This document shows, piece by piece, positions 26,407 to 36,290 of a stretch of 64,000 nt of DNA. Location: assembly GCF_003003885.1 (NCBI RefSeq), contig NZ_PVWN01000007.1, positions 1 to 64,000 on the forward strand, read 5' to 3'. This DNA comes from Chlorogloea sp. CCALA 695. GTDB taxonomy: Bacteria; Cyanobacteriota; Cyanobacteriia; Cyanobacteriales; Chroococcidiopsidaceae. Under the pieces are notes generated by a model. It saw nothing but the letters and a program-made list of their open reading frames with translations, did not search any database and had not been told where the DNA came from. The translations under genes were made by a program, and so were the position numbers. How positions within the stretch are numbered: the stretch's first letter is position 1; every line of letters starts with the position of its first letter.

Positions 26407-26434
26407 AGGGCGGCTCGGCTCCTACCGCCGCCCT
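26407..26434. terminator. Bidirectional GC-rich terminator
   Basis: AGGGCGGC (26407-26414) pairs with GCCGCCCT (26427-26434). T-rich runs follow on the minus strand (complement of AAAAGC) and A-runs on the plus strand. It ends the chemotaxis operon and the SLBB gene. Confidence 0.75.
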
Positions 26435-26446
26435 TAAAAAATCGCC

Positions 26447-29119
26447 CTACGGGGATTGATTTAACATTGATGCGATCGCCCCTAACAATTTTTCTGGGAC
26501 AAAAGGCTTAGTAAAGTAAGCATTTGCCCCCAAATCTTTAGCTTTTTTACGGTGTTGATCGTTTTCCCTTGAAGTCAGCATCGCCACAGGTAAATTTTGC
26601 CAATTTTTAGAACTGCGAATCTCTCTAAGTAGGCTAAATCCATCCATCCGAGGCATTTCAATATCTGAAATTACGGCGTTGTATAAATCCCCTGGCTGGT
26701 TCAATGCCTCTACAGCTTCTTTCCCATCTCGACATTGCACAACTTGATAGCCCGACTTGCTCAAAACTTGGTCTAGTAACCGTCTTACCGTCACTGAGTC
26801 ATCAACAATTAAAATTGTGGTCTTAGCTTGGGAAGATGACTTAAACGCCCCAGGCGAGGCTAATAAGGGCTGTTTTCGATTGATTAAGTCGCCCCAGTAG
26901 TTAGGCGATAGAACTGTAACTACTTCACCCGTACCTAGCACCGTACAGCCAGCAATATAAGGTGGCACTTTGACCGTAGCATCAAAAGGCTTAAGGACAA
27001 GTTCTTTTTCTCCTAGTAAAGAATTGACCGCAACAACTACAGGCTCACCGCCTACATCTAAAACAATGCCTAAGTGTTGGTTAAATTGCTCCGCCGCCGG
27101 GACGCTATCAGCGCGAGTGTAGGGAAGGATTTTTGTCAAACAAAATATTGGTACAGGGCGATCATGCCATGTTATTGTCTCCGTTTGGGCAGAATAACCG
27201 CCAAATTCAGCTAAGGCAATAATTTCTAAAATATTTACTGATGGAATTGCCAATGTGCGCTGCTGACAACGACAAAGTAGCAGAGGTAAAATACTAAATA
27301 TTATGGGAATCGTAATTGTAAACTTAGTTCCTTGTCCAACTTTAGTTACTACTTGAACTGTGCCGCGCAGTCGCTCTATTTGGGTGCGAACTACATCCAA
27401 CCCCACACCCCGACCAGAAAGATCGGTAACAGTCTTCGCTGTAGAAAACCCCGGCATAAATAGAAATTGCAAAATTTGCTCTGGCGTAAGCTCCGCAGTT
27501 GAGCTATATAAACCCGTCTCTATGGCTCTGTCTAGGACTTTTTGAGTATCTATACCGCGTCCATCATCAGAAATTGTAACTACTACTTGATTGGCTTGAA
27601 CATGAGACGTTAGAGTAATTTGCGCGACTTTTGACTTACCTGAACTTAGCCGTTCTTCGGGGGTTTCGATGCCATGATCGAAAGAATTGCGGACTAAATG
27701 AGTTAGGGGAGTTTGCAGTTGTTCGAGAATTACTTGGTCAATTAAAGTTTCTTTGTTTGTAATCTCAAGTTTTACAGATTTATGATAGCGATCGCACATT
27801 GTTTGCAATGGGCTAACAAACCTTTGAGCCAAAAAGTTAAACGGTACTAAGCGAGATTCGGTCAAGTCGCCCCGTAAAGAGTCAAGTTGTTGGCGCAATC
27901 GATCTAATCCAGTCTGAAAGTCACGACTAATTAGTTCAATATCAGACTTGGTTTCCTGCACTCGTACCATGACTTCCTGCAAATCTTGCAACGTTGTGTG
28001 AAAGCCCGTGTACTGGTCAAATTGCAGAGCATCAAATTCGCCGCCATCTAAATTACTTATCCCCATAGACGCTAAAGGGCTGGCTAATTGGTCGTAAAAA
28101 ACCCTGACTTGTTCGTTGATAGGATTGAGCTTATGCGACTCTTTATTGAGAGTCAAATTTGACTGATAAAGTTGGGAATTATACAAAGACAAACGCTCGT
28201 GACCGATCAGTAATTCCCCTAAAGCATTACTCATCCGGTCGAGTTTAGTAACAGGAATCCGTAAGTTTAAAGCCGGAGCAACTTGGGCGACAAGTTGACT
28301 TTCTGTCGCCCCAACGGGTTCAGGAGTCGAAGTTTGCGGAGCAGGATTAAGAACTTGACTGCGCTTTTCCCGCAATTGAGTAATTTCTTTGATGACTGTC
28401 GCTAAAAGTATCTCTACTTTGGCGCTTTGTACTTGTTCAACGTTCGAGGCTGAGGCGATTAGCCATTCTAGATTTAAAGTTTGCCCTAATAAAGTACATT
28501 CTTCTACAAAACCCGTCAACCCTTGTTTGAGCAATACTATTTGGATAGGTGCGATCAGCAATTTCTCGATTCTTTGCAGACATTCCTCTAAATCAATCTC
28601 TAAAACCGTTTTGAGGATAAAAGGATTAATCGCCACTGATTCAAAAGCTGTATCCTCTTGACGGGGAGCTAATTCTTGCAAAAACCCTTCCAGAGCGATC
28701 GCAATGGGTAAAGTAGATTCTGACCCTATTACCGCGTCGGGATTGCTAACAGCTTGGGCGACTAACTCTTTAACTTGCTCTATACCAATAAATAACAGTT
28801 CGTAAGCTGTATCTATTTGAGATTTTGCCCGACCATCGTTTAGCGCTTCTAGCAAGTCTTCTAACTTGTGAGCGAGTTTGTGTAAAACTGGAATTTCGGC
28901 AATCCCCGCGCCTCCTTTAATTGAGTGCGCCGCCCGCATCAGTACCGTATATTCTTGCTCAATTTCTTGAGGCTTTACACTAGCTGGACTACGGGCAAAA
29001 GCCACTAACTTTTGCATTCCTTGTTCTAGCATTACCAAATAATCGGGCGCATCCTCGTACAAAAAGCAAGAACGAGCTTCAAGTAAAATTGCTTTTAAAC
29101 TAGCAGTATCTAGTACCAT
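26447..29119 (-). CDS. CheA-type hybrid histidine kinase of the pilus chemotaxis operon (PilL/PixL-like)
   Basis: This protein has 890 residues. The N-terminal HPt domain has MRAAHSIKGGAGI (phospho-His about 65). The kinase region (about 380-610) has THLVRNSFDHGIETPEERL, TISDDGRGID and DLSGRGVGLDVVRTQIERL. A CheW-like domain follows, and a C-terminal receiver (about 770-888) has ILIVDDSVTVRR, AVISDIEMPRMDG and AYFTKPF. It takes signals from the MCP via CheW and phosphorylates the two regulators encoded upstream. It is the last gene of the operon, about 100 bases after the MCP gene. Confidence 0.92.
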   Translation of the reverse strand: MVLDTASLKAILLEARSCFLYEDAPDYLVMLEQGMQKLVAFARSPASVKPQEIEQEYTVLMRAAHSIKGGAGIAEIPVLHKLAHKLEDLLEALNDGRAKSQIDTAYELLFIGIEQVKELVAQAVSNPDAVIGSESTLPIAIALEGFLQELAPRQEDTAFESVAINPFILKTVLEIDLEECLQRIEKLLIAPIQIVLLKQGLTGFVEECTLLGQTLNLEWLIASASNVEQVQSAKVEILLATVIKEITQLREKRSQVLNPAPQTSTPEPVGATESQLVAQVAPALNLRIPVTKLDRMSNALGELLIGHERLSLYNSQLYQSNLTLNKESHKLNPINEQVRVFYDQLASPLASMGISNLDGGEFDALQFDQYTGFHTTLQDLQEVMVRVQETKSDIELISRDFQTGLDRLRQQLDSLRGDLTESRLVPFNFLAQRFVSPLQTMCDRYHKSVKLEITNKETLIDQVILEQLQTPLTHLVRNSFDHGIETPEERLSSGKSKVAQITLTSHVQANQVVVTISDDGRGIDTQKVLDRAIETGLYSSTAELTPEQILQFLFMPGFSTAKTVTDLSGRGVGLDVVRTQIERLRGTVQVVTKVGQGTKFTITIPIIFSILPLLLCRCQQRTLAIPSVNILEIIALAEFGGYSAQTETITWHDRPVPIFCLTKILPYTRADSVPAAEQFNQHLGIVLDVGGEPVVVAVNSLLGEKELVLKPFDATVKVPPYIAGCTVLGTGEVVTVLSPNYWGDLINRKQPLLASPGAFKSSSQAKTTILIVDDSVTVRRLLDQVLSKSGYQVVQCRDGKEAVEALNQPGDLYNAVISDIEMPRMDGFSLLREIRSSKNWQNLPVAMLTSRENDQHRKKAKDLGANAYFTKPFVPEKLLGAIASMLNQSP

Positions 29120-29189
29120 TTATTTTTCTACCTTGCTTAAAGTGTGATAATTTTTCCTTTTTGCAACTCTCCTCCTTCCTACCGCATTG

Positions 29190-29220
29190 GGAATTACCAA
29201 TTACCCATTACCCATTACCT
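29190..29220. repeat. Heptamer tandem repeat (ATTACCC type)
   Basis: ATTACCA ATTACCC ATTACCC ATTACCT lies between the MCP and CheA genes, with related arrays near 47312 and 54231. These match the short tandemly repeated repetitive sequences known from cyanobacteria. Confidence 0.7.
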
Positions 29221-31885
29221 ATTTTTCTACCTGAAAGCGAGCTACAGAGTTTTGCAGTTCTTCAGCAACGCCGACTAATTGCTTCAAGGATACCGAAACG
29301 GCTTCGGATTCCTGGGAATTATTTAGGGCAATCGCGGCGACTTCGTGCATAGTTTTATTAACACTTTGAGAAGCGATCGTCTGAGAAACGGTACTTGCAG
29401 AAATTGACTGTAATAGTTGGTCAATAGTGTTGCTAATGTTGGCTAGTCCCGCCAAGGTTTGCTTAGTTTTGCCCACCAATTGAGTCCCGGTGACAACTTG
29501 AGTTGTACTATTTTCCATTGTTTGCAATACTTCGGCGGTTTCTTGTTGAATTGTGCCAACTAATTGCTCAATTTCTTTGGTTGAATCGGTAACTCGTTCC
29601 GCCAAGCGTCTAACTTCGTCGGCTACTACGCGGAAACCTTGCCCGTGTTCTCCGGCGCGAGCGGCTTCAATAGAGGCATTAAAAGCTAATAGGTTTGTTT
29701 TTTCCGAAATTCCCGAAATAATGCTTACAACTTTAGAAATCTCTTGAGATGACTCCGCTAGGCGTTTGACTTTTTTTGAAGTTTCGGCGACGCTAGAACG
29801 AATATTTTGGATACTACCTACAGTTAAATCCATAGTCTCACCACCCTCTTTAGCAGCTTCTACAGCCTCACGAGCGATCGCGGCGGCTTTTTGAGCAGAA
29901 TCGGCTACCGATTGAATTGATTGCCCAATTTCTTCTACCGAGTTGAGGGCTTGATTAACTGCTTGTGCCTGAGTTGTGGCTTCTGTAGAGAGTTTGCCTA
30001 CTGAGGCTTCGCTACTAAAGGTTGATTGTTGTACTTGGCTGCTGGCAGCTTTTACTTGGGTAACAATTTCTCTCAAACTGCGAATTGTGGCGTTAAAAGC
30101 ATCGGCAATAGATCCCATTGCCCCTTCGTCTACTTTTGCCTTAATAGTTAAATCTCCTTGTTGAGCATCTTCAATATCTAGCAAAAAGGCAATTACTCCT
30201 TGTTGCAAACGTTCTTTTTCTTGTCGTTGAAAGTCTGCTTCGGCTTGGCGGATATCAGATTGGTCTTGTAAAGCGGCGGCGGCAGCGTTGATGCTATCAG
30301 CCATTTGGTTAAAGGTCAAAGCTAGTTTTCCTACTTCATCAGTGGCAAAAACCTCCGCTCTTACTGTGCGATTTCCTAAAGAAAATTCTTGCGCCGTCTG
30401 CTGCAATCTTTCGATTGGTTTAGGAATAGCTCGCCTTAAAATTATTGCCCAGGCTGTGATTAAAACTATTGCCAACAGGAGTACAGCTAATTCTTGCCAT
30501 AAACTTTGATTTAGTAAGTCGTTAAGGGCGTTTTCGGGTGTGCCTCTAACTAAAATTGTCACCGCCTCCCCTGGAGCGTTAGGAACCGCCACCGCCCCTT
30601 CTGCTGTCTCTCTTGTGAGGTTTGGTAAGGTTCTAGCTGCTAACGTATAGGTTTGGTTGCCCACTTGCGATCGCTTTGTGACTGATTCTCCTTTGGCAGC
30701 GATCGCATCTTCTAGTAGTTCTGTATCTGGCAATAATACCTGTGATTGAGCTTGTTCTAAATTCTTGCCAATTCCTCGATCTATTGAGGTTGCCATAGCA
30801 AATTCTCCCGTAGGTTTATGGGAGTAAATAGCACTATAGCCACCGCCAATAGCTTTTAATGTGCCTTTAACTATCGGCAATTTTCCATTTACAATATCTC
30901 CCGAAACCAAAGCCCCAATAATCTGTTTGCTTACAGGATCTTTCACCGCCGTTACTGTATAACGAATTAGAGCATCTTGATTTGTAAAACCTTTAGGTAA
31001 AATTGCCCCTTCTTTTTTTAATTCATTCCAATTGACAATCGCACTAGCTTTAATTTGCCTCTGGTCGTTAAAAACTTCTTTAACTAAGTTGTTAGGATTA
31101 AAAACTTCTCCCTGTCGATTGGTATTTGCATTAATAATAATGCGTAAATCTTTGCCAACTAAAGTAGCGTATTCAATTTTTCTTGCTTTTACTTCATTAA
31201 CAAGAATCTTTTTGACCTGGCTTTGTAATTCCGCCGATATAGGCTTGTTTTCTGCCTGAGCTTTTGCAGCATTAATAATTGCAATGTTGTCAGATTGACC
31301 GCGAAACCCAAACCCCATTTGGTTAACTTTAATGTTGTAATTAATTTCTGTAACGGCTACTTCAGATTTTGCTTGATTAAGTAGCTGGCTTCGCAGTCCA
31401 GTTTCAATAATGTATCTTACTCCTAATCCTAGAGCGATTACAGATACTAATTCTGAGGCGAGTAAGGCGATAACCTGCTTTCGGCTAATAGGCAGGTTAT
31501 AAAACCATTGCAAAGGCGATTTTTTGACACTGGATATAACTGGGAGGGGCGCTTTTTGCCCTTTGTTTTGAGGTAGCTGAAAGTTACTAACGTGGGTGGA
31601 ATGTAAATTAGGTTCGGGTTCTAAAAAGCTACTTTCAGGAAATTCTAATGCTTCCAAAGCTTTACGGGCAATAGCTCCCATCGAGCCTACGGGGTCAGCA
31701 TCCACTATTTCTTGATAAACGGCTTTTGCTTCACTGATTCTGTCTGATTGCTGTAAAACTGTTGCTAAACTAATTTTATTTACTAAATCACTGGGGTCTA
31801 GTGCAATTTCTGCTTCAAGGGATGCAATTAACGATTCAATATTTTGAGTATTTGTCTGGTACATATTATTATTTGTAGTTGTCAT
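29219..31885 (-). CDS. Methyl-accepting chemotaxis protein with extracytoplasmic sensor (PilJ-like)
   Basis: This protein has 888 residues. The N-terminal cytoplasmic part (about 15-65) resembles one TPR-like helical hairpin pair ([20 protein letters not shown]). A membrane helix near 140-165 is followed by a Cache-like outer domain with [13 protein letters not shown] second helix lies near 470-490, then HAMP ([18 protein letters not shown]), a second HAMP-like segment, and the signalling domain with [20 protein letters not shown] and [14 protein letters not shown]. No bilin-binding GAF domain is seen, so it is more PilJ-like than PixJ-like. Start overlaps the cheW stop by four bases. Confidence 0.9.
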   Translation of the reverse strand: MTTTNNNMYQTNTQNIESLIASLEAEIALDPSDLVNKISLATVLQQSDRISEAKAVYQEIVDADPVGSMGAIARKALEALEFPESSFLEPEPNLHSTHVSNFQLPQNKGQKAPLPVISSVKKSPLQWFYNLPISRKQVIALLASELVSVIALGLGVRYIIETGLRSQLLNQAKSEVAVTEINYNIKVNQMGFGFRGQSDNIAIINAAKAQAENKPISAELQSQVKKILVNEVKARKIEYATLVGKDLRIIINANTNRQGEVFNPNNLVKEVFNDQRQIKASAIVNWNELKKEGAILPKGFTNQDALIRYTVTAVKDPVSKQIIGALVSGDIVNGKLPIVKGTLKAIGGGYSAIYSHKPTGEFAMATSIDRGIGKNLEQAQSQVLLPDTELLEDAIAAKGESVTKRSQVGNQTYTLAARTLPNLTRETAEGAVAVPNAPGEAVTILVRGTPENALNDLLNQSLWQELAVLLLAIVLITAWAIILRRAIPKPIERLQQTAQEFSLGNRTVRAEVFATDEVGKLALTFNQMADSINAAAAALQDQSDIRQAEADFQRQEKERLQQGVIAFLLDIEDAQQGDLTIKAKVDEGAMGSIADAFNATIRSLREIVTQVKAASSQVQQSTFSSEASVGKLSTEATTQAQAVNQALNSVEEIGQSIQSVADSAQKAAAIAREAVEAAKEGGETMDLTVGSIQNIRSSVAETSKKVKRLAESSQEISKVVSIISGISEKTNLLAFNASIEAARAGEHGQGFRVVADEVRRLAERVTDSTKEIEQLVGTIQQETAEVLQTMENSTTQVVTGTQLVGKTKQTLAGLANISNTIDQLLQSISASTVSQTIASQSVNKTMHEVAAIALNNSQESEAVSVSLKQLVGVAEELQNSVARFQVEK

Positions 31886-32355
31886 ACGTTACTAGGCTCC
31901 AGGTTAAAAATATTCTGCAAAACGGCTTGAACATCAATAAGTGTGTGTTTTTCGTTATCAAGTACAATACTATTTGTCTTTAATTCTTTCCAGGCTAAGG
32001 TAGAATCAGAAATTAAAGATTGAACTGTTAAATCTACAGAAATAATCCCTTCTAAATGGGATATTACACAGCCTACCTGCTGCTCCGAATTATGATTACC
32101 GCTTAATACTAATAAAGTCAAAGTATCTGGCGATCGCCTATTTTTTTTGTCGGGTTCTATTTGCAATAAATCGCTTAGTTCTAAAACCCATAGCAATTTA
32201 CCACGCTGATTTACTACCCCAATTAAAGAAGCAGACACTCCGGGGACTGGGCAAATTTCTTCGTAGGCCAAAGAAATTACTTCTTCGGTACTTTCCAAAG
32301 GAAATAAAACCTTTACTGATTGGCGCAATTGACAGCAAAAATAATCAGTTATCAT
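31882..32355 (-). CDS. CheW-family coupling protein (PilI/PixI-like)
   Basis: This 157-residue scaffold joins the MCP to CheA. The CheW fold is recognisable in [40 protein letters not shown] and [16 protein letters not shown]. It lies third in the operon, nine bases after the CheY gene, and its stop overlaps the MCP start (ATGA), so stoichiometry is probably set by translational coupling. Confidence 0.9.
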   Translation of the reverse strand: MITDYFCCQLRQSVKVLFPLESTEEVISLAYEEICPVPGVSASLIGVVNQRGKLLWVLELSDLLQIEPDKKNRRSPDTLTLLVLSGNHNSEQQVGCVISHLEGIISVDLTVQSLISDSTLAWKELKTNSIVLDNEKHTLIDVQAVLQNIFNLEPSNV

Positions 32356-32363
32356 AGCAATAT

Positions 32364-32729
32364 TTAATTAAGATGCTTGCAAACTATTTGAACTAAGTTG
32401 TTAGGAGCAAAAGGCTTAGTAATATAGTCATTTCCTCCTTGACGCAAAGCCCAAAACCGATCAAATTCTTGATCTTTTGAAGAACAAAAAACAATCGGTA
32501 TGTCTTTAAACTGAGCATCAGTTCTAATTTGCCTACAAAAGTCTAAGCCACTAATTCCAGGCATCACAATATCTAAAACAATTAAATCGGGCTGACCATT
32601 TTCTGTCAGCCAAACTATAGCAGATTCCGCCGAATCTGCTAAGGCAACTTTTAAGCCAGATTGTTGCAGCAACAATACTATTAAACGTTGTTCAGCGCGA
32701 GAATCTTCAACTACTAATACAGTTTTCAT
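32364..32729 (-). CDS. CheY-like response regulator (PilH/PixH-like)
   Basis: This single receiver domain has 121 residues. VLVVEDSRAEQR holds the acidic pocket, LIVLDIVMPGISG the phospho-acceptor Asp (about 52), FCSSKDQ the Thr/Ser position and DYITKPFAP the conserved Lys. There is no output domain. ATG overlaps the stop of the upstream regulator by four bases. It probably acts as phosphate sink or direct motor regulator for type IV pili. Confidence 0.92.
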   Translation of the reverse strand: MKTVLVVEDSRAEQRLIVLLLQQSGLKVALADSAESAIVWLTENGQPDLIVLDIVMPGISGLDFCRQIRTDAQFKDIPIVFCSSKDQEFDRFWALRQGGNDYITKPFAPNNLVQIVCKHLN

Positions 32730-33871
32730 TGATTTATTCCTATTGAAGATGAATTAATTAATTCGCTGACAGTATTTAGTAATTGTTCTGGCTGAAATGG
32801 TTTAGTAATATAATTTGTTGCCCCTACCATCCGAGCGCGAATTCTATCTACTAGTCCATCCCTTCCTGTCAACATTACAATGGGAACTTCTTTTAGGGCG
32901 CTCGATAAGCGCAACATTCGGCAAAGTTCATAGCCATCAATGTCGGGCATCGAAATATCCATTAATACCAAATTGGGTTTGTCGCGTACTAACATCGTAA
33001 GAACTCGTGCGGGTTCCATTAGTTCCAAAACTCGATAGCCGGCCGACTCCAAAATTAGTTTTACGTTACGCTGAACGGTTTTACTGTCATCAATGCAAGC
33101 AACTACAGGGCGAGTATCATTTTGAACGCTACGGTAAGGGTTAACGCCCATAATATCTGTCCGCATGAATGAATGTACAAAATTAGCTAATTTTAATACA
33201 TCCATTTTTAACTGCTGTGCTACTTCGTAAAAACAAAGATTTTTACCTAGGGTTTGAGTTAATAAATCGAGTTGCTGAGGTTTGCCAGTTTTTATTTGAT
33301 AAACAGCTTGAGCAAATTGTTCAAGGTCTTTTATATAAGGTCTAGAATAGGGAGAATTAATTTCTGCTTGAATTTGTTTCCATTGATTAAGTGGGTTTTG
33401 TAAAGGTGCAATAATTTGGGGTAAGGAAACAGATAATAATAAGGGATCTAACCCAATTTTTTTATTAAATCCTAGTTGGACATTGGGCAAACTAAGAGAC
33501 TGTAAAAGTGCTTCTTGAGAGCATAAAAAAAGCAATTGACGAACTTCTTTTAAAGATAGTTGACCCGATTGCCAACAATGACAGAGATATTGATAATCTG
33601 AAGAAAACTTATTCGAGTCAAAAGATTCTAATCGAGGATAGTGCTGTAATAAATAGGCAAGGCGTTCTTGTTGTCCTATGGCGCTAGTTGCAAAGTGAAT
33701 ATGCCCGCTACCTACATAAACTCGCCAAAATAACGAATCAGAATTAGGGTCGCGGATTGTCAGTTGCCCAGAAAGCTTTTTTTGTCCAATATCTTGCAAA
33801 GCTTTAGCTACAGAGATACTTCTAGTCGCAGTTGTAGTTGGCTTAGATTGCGGTTCAACGGTTTCAGCCAT
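32726..33871 (-). CDS. PatA-like response regulator, first gene of the pilus chemotaxis operon (PilG/PixG-like)
   Basis: This protein has 381 residues. The N-terminal PATAN/DUF4388-type domain (about 20-120, KLSGQLTIRDPNSDSLFWRV, YVGSGHIHFATSA) is followed by a helical middle and a C-terminal receiver. The receiver has VVACIDDSKTVQRN, LVLMDISMPDIDGYELC (acceptor Asp), IVMLTGRDG and NYITKPFQPEQL. PatA-like proteins head the tax operons of cyanobacteria and control phototactic or pilus polarity. It begins the five-gene transcript and overlaps the next gene by four bases. Confidence 0.9.
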   Translation of the reverse strand: MAETVEPQSKPTTTATRSISVAKALQDIGQKKLSGQLTIRDPNSDSLFWRVYVGSGHIHFATSAIGQQERLAYLLQHYPRLESFDSNKFSSDYQYLCHCWQSGQLSLKEVRQLLFLCSQEALLQSLSLPNVQLGFNKKIGLDPLLLSVSLPQIIAPLQNPLNQWKQIQAEINSPYSRPYIKDLEQFAQAVYQIKTGKPQQLDLLTQTLGKNLCFYEVAQQLKMDVLKLANFVHSFMRTDIMGVNPYRSVQNDTRPVVACIDDSKTVQRNVKLILESAGYRVLELMEPARVLTMLVRDKPNLVLMDISMPDIDGYELCRMLRLSSALKEVPIVMLTGRDGLVDRIRARMVGATNYITKPFQPEQLLNTVSELINSSSIGINQ

Positions 33872-34238
33872 TGGAGAACTCCTATAGCAGGATACATAAT
33901 AACAAGGCTATGTTAAATAAAAATATAGAACTCAATATTTGCGGTCAGATAATAACTTTAAAAGTCATCTACAGGCGCTATATAAATTAAGCTACTTTTA
34001 AAATTACCGCTAAGGACGCTAGGTTTGTAACCGAGATTATACGGATAACTTAGCTGATAAAAGTTTAATATCCGGGAAATTACTATAGTATTTTTTTGGA
34101 AATCTACTGATTAATTAAATTAGATAATCAGGGAAAATACTTAAAATATAAATTAGTAAGTAAGAGTTTTAATTATTTATCGCGGCTTAAGTACATTTGT
34201 TTGTGTATTGTACTTATGTGTTTTTTATTACTATAGTG
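33872..34238. other. Promoter region of the pilus chemotaxis operon
   Basis: These 367 AT-rich bases lie between the ABC gene's 3' end and the operon start. No ORF, repeat or strong hairpin stands out. The operon promoter must be here. Confidence 0.5.
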
Positions 34239-35231
34239 CTAAAAATTTTGGCGATCGCTCAGTTCTGGCATTTTAAGTTGTTGCAAAAAGAACTCCTCTA
34301 AAGAAGGGCGCGACAAATTTAAGGTAATAATACGGATATGAAGGGCGGATAAACGAGCGAGAAATTCATCAATATTTTTAGTCAAAATTTGACCGTGCCA
34401 GTATCTATCTTTTTCCCAAGTAAGATCGATTACCCATTGATTAAGTAAATCCTCATTACCGCCTTGAGCCTTAATATGATACACATTAGCTGTGCCTAAC
34501 AGTTCGTCAATAGAGCCACTACAAATCAATTGTCCTCGGTCGAGAATAGCCACGCGATCGCATATTTGCTCTACTTCCGATAAAATATGACTGTTAAAAA
34601 AAATTGTTTTGCCTTGCTGTTTGAGAGACAAAATAATACTCCGCATTTGGTAGCGTCCGAGGGGGTCGAGTCCTGACATTGGCTCGTCAAGAAATACCAA
34701 TTCAGGGTCGTTAATCAACGCTTGCGCCATACCTACACGCTGAAGCATACCTTTAGAGTATTGACGCATCTGTTTTTTACGAGCGGCGGTTTGGGGTAAT
34801 CCAACTAATTCTAGAAGTTGAGGAATCCGCGATTTTTGAACTTGAGCCGGAATTTGAAACAATCCCGCCGTCATTTGCAAACATTCCCATCCGGTCAAAT
34901 AGTCATAAAAATAGGCATTTTCTGGCAAATAGCCCAAGCGCTGCTTGACAGGGCGACTTCCCAAAGGATGATTCAATAGCAAACCGCGCCCCGAAGTTGG
35001 GCGAACAATGCCTAAGAGCAGCTTTAATAAAGTAGTTTTTCCGGCTCCATTGGGTCCTAAGAGTCCAAAGGTTTCGCCTTGAAAAACACTAATAGAGCAG
35101 CCTTTGAGGGAAGCAATTTTTTGATTTAGCCAAAAACCAGTGCGATAGACTTTACTTAAGTCAAAAGTTTGTACTACGGTTGGGCGCGATCGCATATTAG
35201 TTGGCTCGGCGGAGTCGATAATTGACTTCAT
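34239..35231 (-). CDS. ABC transporter ATP-binding protein
   Basis: This 330-residue ATPase subunit of an ABC-2-type exporter has Walker A GPNGAGKTT, Q-loop in LGYLPENAYFYDYL, signature YSKGMLQRVG, Walker B ELVFLDEP and switch NSHILSE. About 100 extra residues at the C-terminus follow the nucleotide-binding domain, common in this multidrug or polysaccharide-type subgroup. No permease gene is adjacent in the window, so its membrane partner is encoded elsewhere. The gene is divergent from a small membrane-protein gene. Confidence 0.9.
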   Translation of the reverse strand: MKSIIDSAEPTNMRSRPTVVQTFDLSKVYRTGFWLNQKIASLKGCSISVFQGETFGLLGPNGAGKTTLLKLLLGIVRPTSGRGLLLNHPLGSRPVKQRLGYLPENAYFYDYLTGWECLQMTAGLFQIPAQVQKSRIPQLLELVGLPQTAARKKQMRQYSKGMLQRVGMAQALINDPELVFLDEPMSGLDPLGRYQMRSIILSLKQQGKTIFFNSHILSEVEQICDRVAILDRGQLICSGSIDELLGTANVYHIKAQGGNEDLLNQWVIDLTWEKDRYWHGQILTKNIDEFLARLSALHIRIITLNLSRPSLEEFFLQQLKMPELSDRQNF

Positions 35232-35291
35232 TTAACTTAGGTAAAACGTCTTCTAAAATATCTAATATAGGCTCGAATCGGCAGGAAATAG

Positions 35292-35450
35292 ATGGATCGT
35301 TCAAAAATTGTTGCGGTAGTTACAGGCGCGATCGCACTGTTGCTGGGAATTGTATATTTAGTTATTGTCCAATTTTTAGATTTTCGCGGTGAAATGCTCC
35401 CCGCGCCCCAAGTACAAATGGTACAGAATATAACTTTAGCGGCTAAGTAA
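35292..35450 (+). CDS. Small single-pass membrane protein conserved in cyanobacteria
   Basis: This 52-residue protein starts at ATG 35292 (MDRSKIVAVVTGAIALLLGI). One hydrophobic helix spans about residues 6-28, followed by VQFLDFRGEMLPAPQ. The MDRSKI opening and the DFRGEM..PAP motif match, from memory, a small membrane protein of unknown function found across cyanobacteria. It is divergent from the ABC ATPase gene. The opposing frame over this position is a shadow. Confidence 0.7.
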   Translation: MDRSKIVAVVTGAIALLLGIVYLVIVQFLDFRGEMLPAPQVQMVQNITLAAK

Positions 35451-35504
35451 CAATAAAAGCGATCGCGCATATTCTGGGGGAATTGGCGATCGCCTTAATT
35501 CTTT

Positions 35505-36218
35505 CTATTCTGCGCTCAAGGGAGAAAATAGCCTAGTATCTGATGAGTAAATCCAAGAAACTCCTTCAGGATCGCGGGTTTGCGTCCAGGTGGAGAAATC
35601 GGGATCGTCTCTACGCTTGTAAATGGTGCTGGAATGAACATCAAGCCGTTTAGCAAGCTCTGATTGAATTAAACCTAGGGGCGATTCTACTGGGGAATAT
35701 TCTTCAACTTCTTTAGGAGACAGTGCAGAAACTACCGGAGTTACAGGGGCAATATTTGCCGTTTCTTCTACTTCTACTAACTGGGGTAAAGGTTCGCTTT
35801 CATCTAAAATATTGCCAATAATACTTGCAGTAATAAAATAATACACCGCGTCTTGGCGCTCATAATTGCGGCACTGAGCGCCGAATTCTTGAGCTTTTGT
35901 ATCTAGATAGCGTTTAGCTGTTACCGCGCTAAAGTTAGCTTTCATCGCTAAATCAAGCGGAGTAATCGCCCCTTGATTGAGTTGAATCAGATTGTAAAAA
36001 AGTGGGTCAACTTGTTTGCTCCATTTTTCCCACTGGTATCGCTGCCAAATATTTAACCCTACACTAAGCAAAAGTAGAAATAGGATAATTGGCCAAGTGG
36101 CAAAAAGGAAAATAATTAAAATTGCGATCGGCAAGAGGATTATCAGAAATCCACTCTCATTATTGTCATCTATTGCTTGTTCAGCCATGCCTGTTTGTGC
36201 AAATTGACTTGCTGGCAA
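35505..36218 (-). CDS. Membrane-anchored protein with C-terminal helix-turn-helix-like domain
   Basis: This protein has 237 residues; a start at Met11 (36188) is also possible. Two adjoining hydrophobic helices occupy about residues 23-55 (FLIILLPIAILIIFLFATWP, IILFLLLLSVGL). A helical domain follows (LNQGAITPLDLAMKANFSAV), then an acidic linker, then IQSELAKRLDVHSSTIYKRR, which resembles a helix-turn-helix. A membrane-tethered DNA-binding protein is possible but unproven. I do not recognise a named family. Confidence 0.7.
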   Translation of the reverse strand: MPASQFAQTGMAEQAIDDNNESGFLIILLPIAILIIFLFATWPIILFLLLLSVGLNIWQRYQWEKWSKQVDPLFYNLIQLNQGAITPLDLAMKANFSAVTAKRYLDTKAQEFGAQCRNYERQDAVYYFITASIIGNILDESEPLPQLVEVEETANIAPVTPVVSALSPKEVEEYSPVESPLGLIQSELAKRLDVHSSTIYKRRDDPDFSTWTQTRDPEGVSWIYSSDTRLFSPLSAE

Positions 36219-36255
36219 ATCAATTTAATTTTTGCTTATATTGGCATCTTTTGCT

Positions 36256-36290
36256 AATTTTTTGGCAAAACTTGTTTTTGCCAAAAAATT
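36256..36290 (-). terminator. Perfect 15-bp stem-loop at the end of holB
   Basis: AATTTTTTGGCAAAA (36256-36270) pairs exactly with TTTTGCCAAAAAATT (36276-36290), with loop CTTGT. It touches the holB stop codon, so it probably ends the tmk-holB transcript. Confidence 0.7.

Noticed and set aside
29190-29220. Heptamer repeats as CRISPR or telomere-like elements
   Set aside because: They are short cyanobacterial tandem repeats without spacers, and the same type recurs at 47312 and 54231.
35237-35470. Minus-strand frame over the small membrane-protein gene
   Set aside because: It lies opposite a well-supported 52-residue gene with a conserved cyanobacterial opening and is Arg/Ile-rich like a shadow frame.
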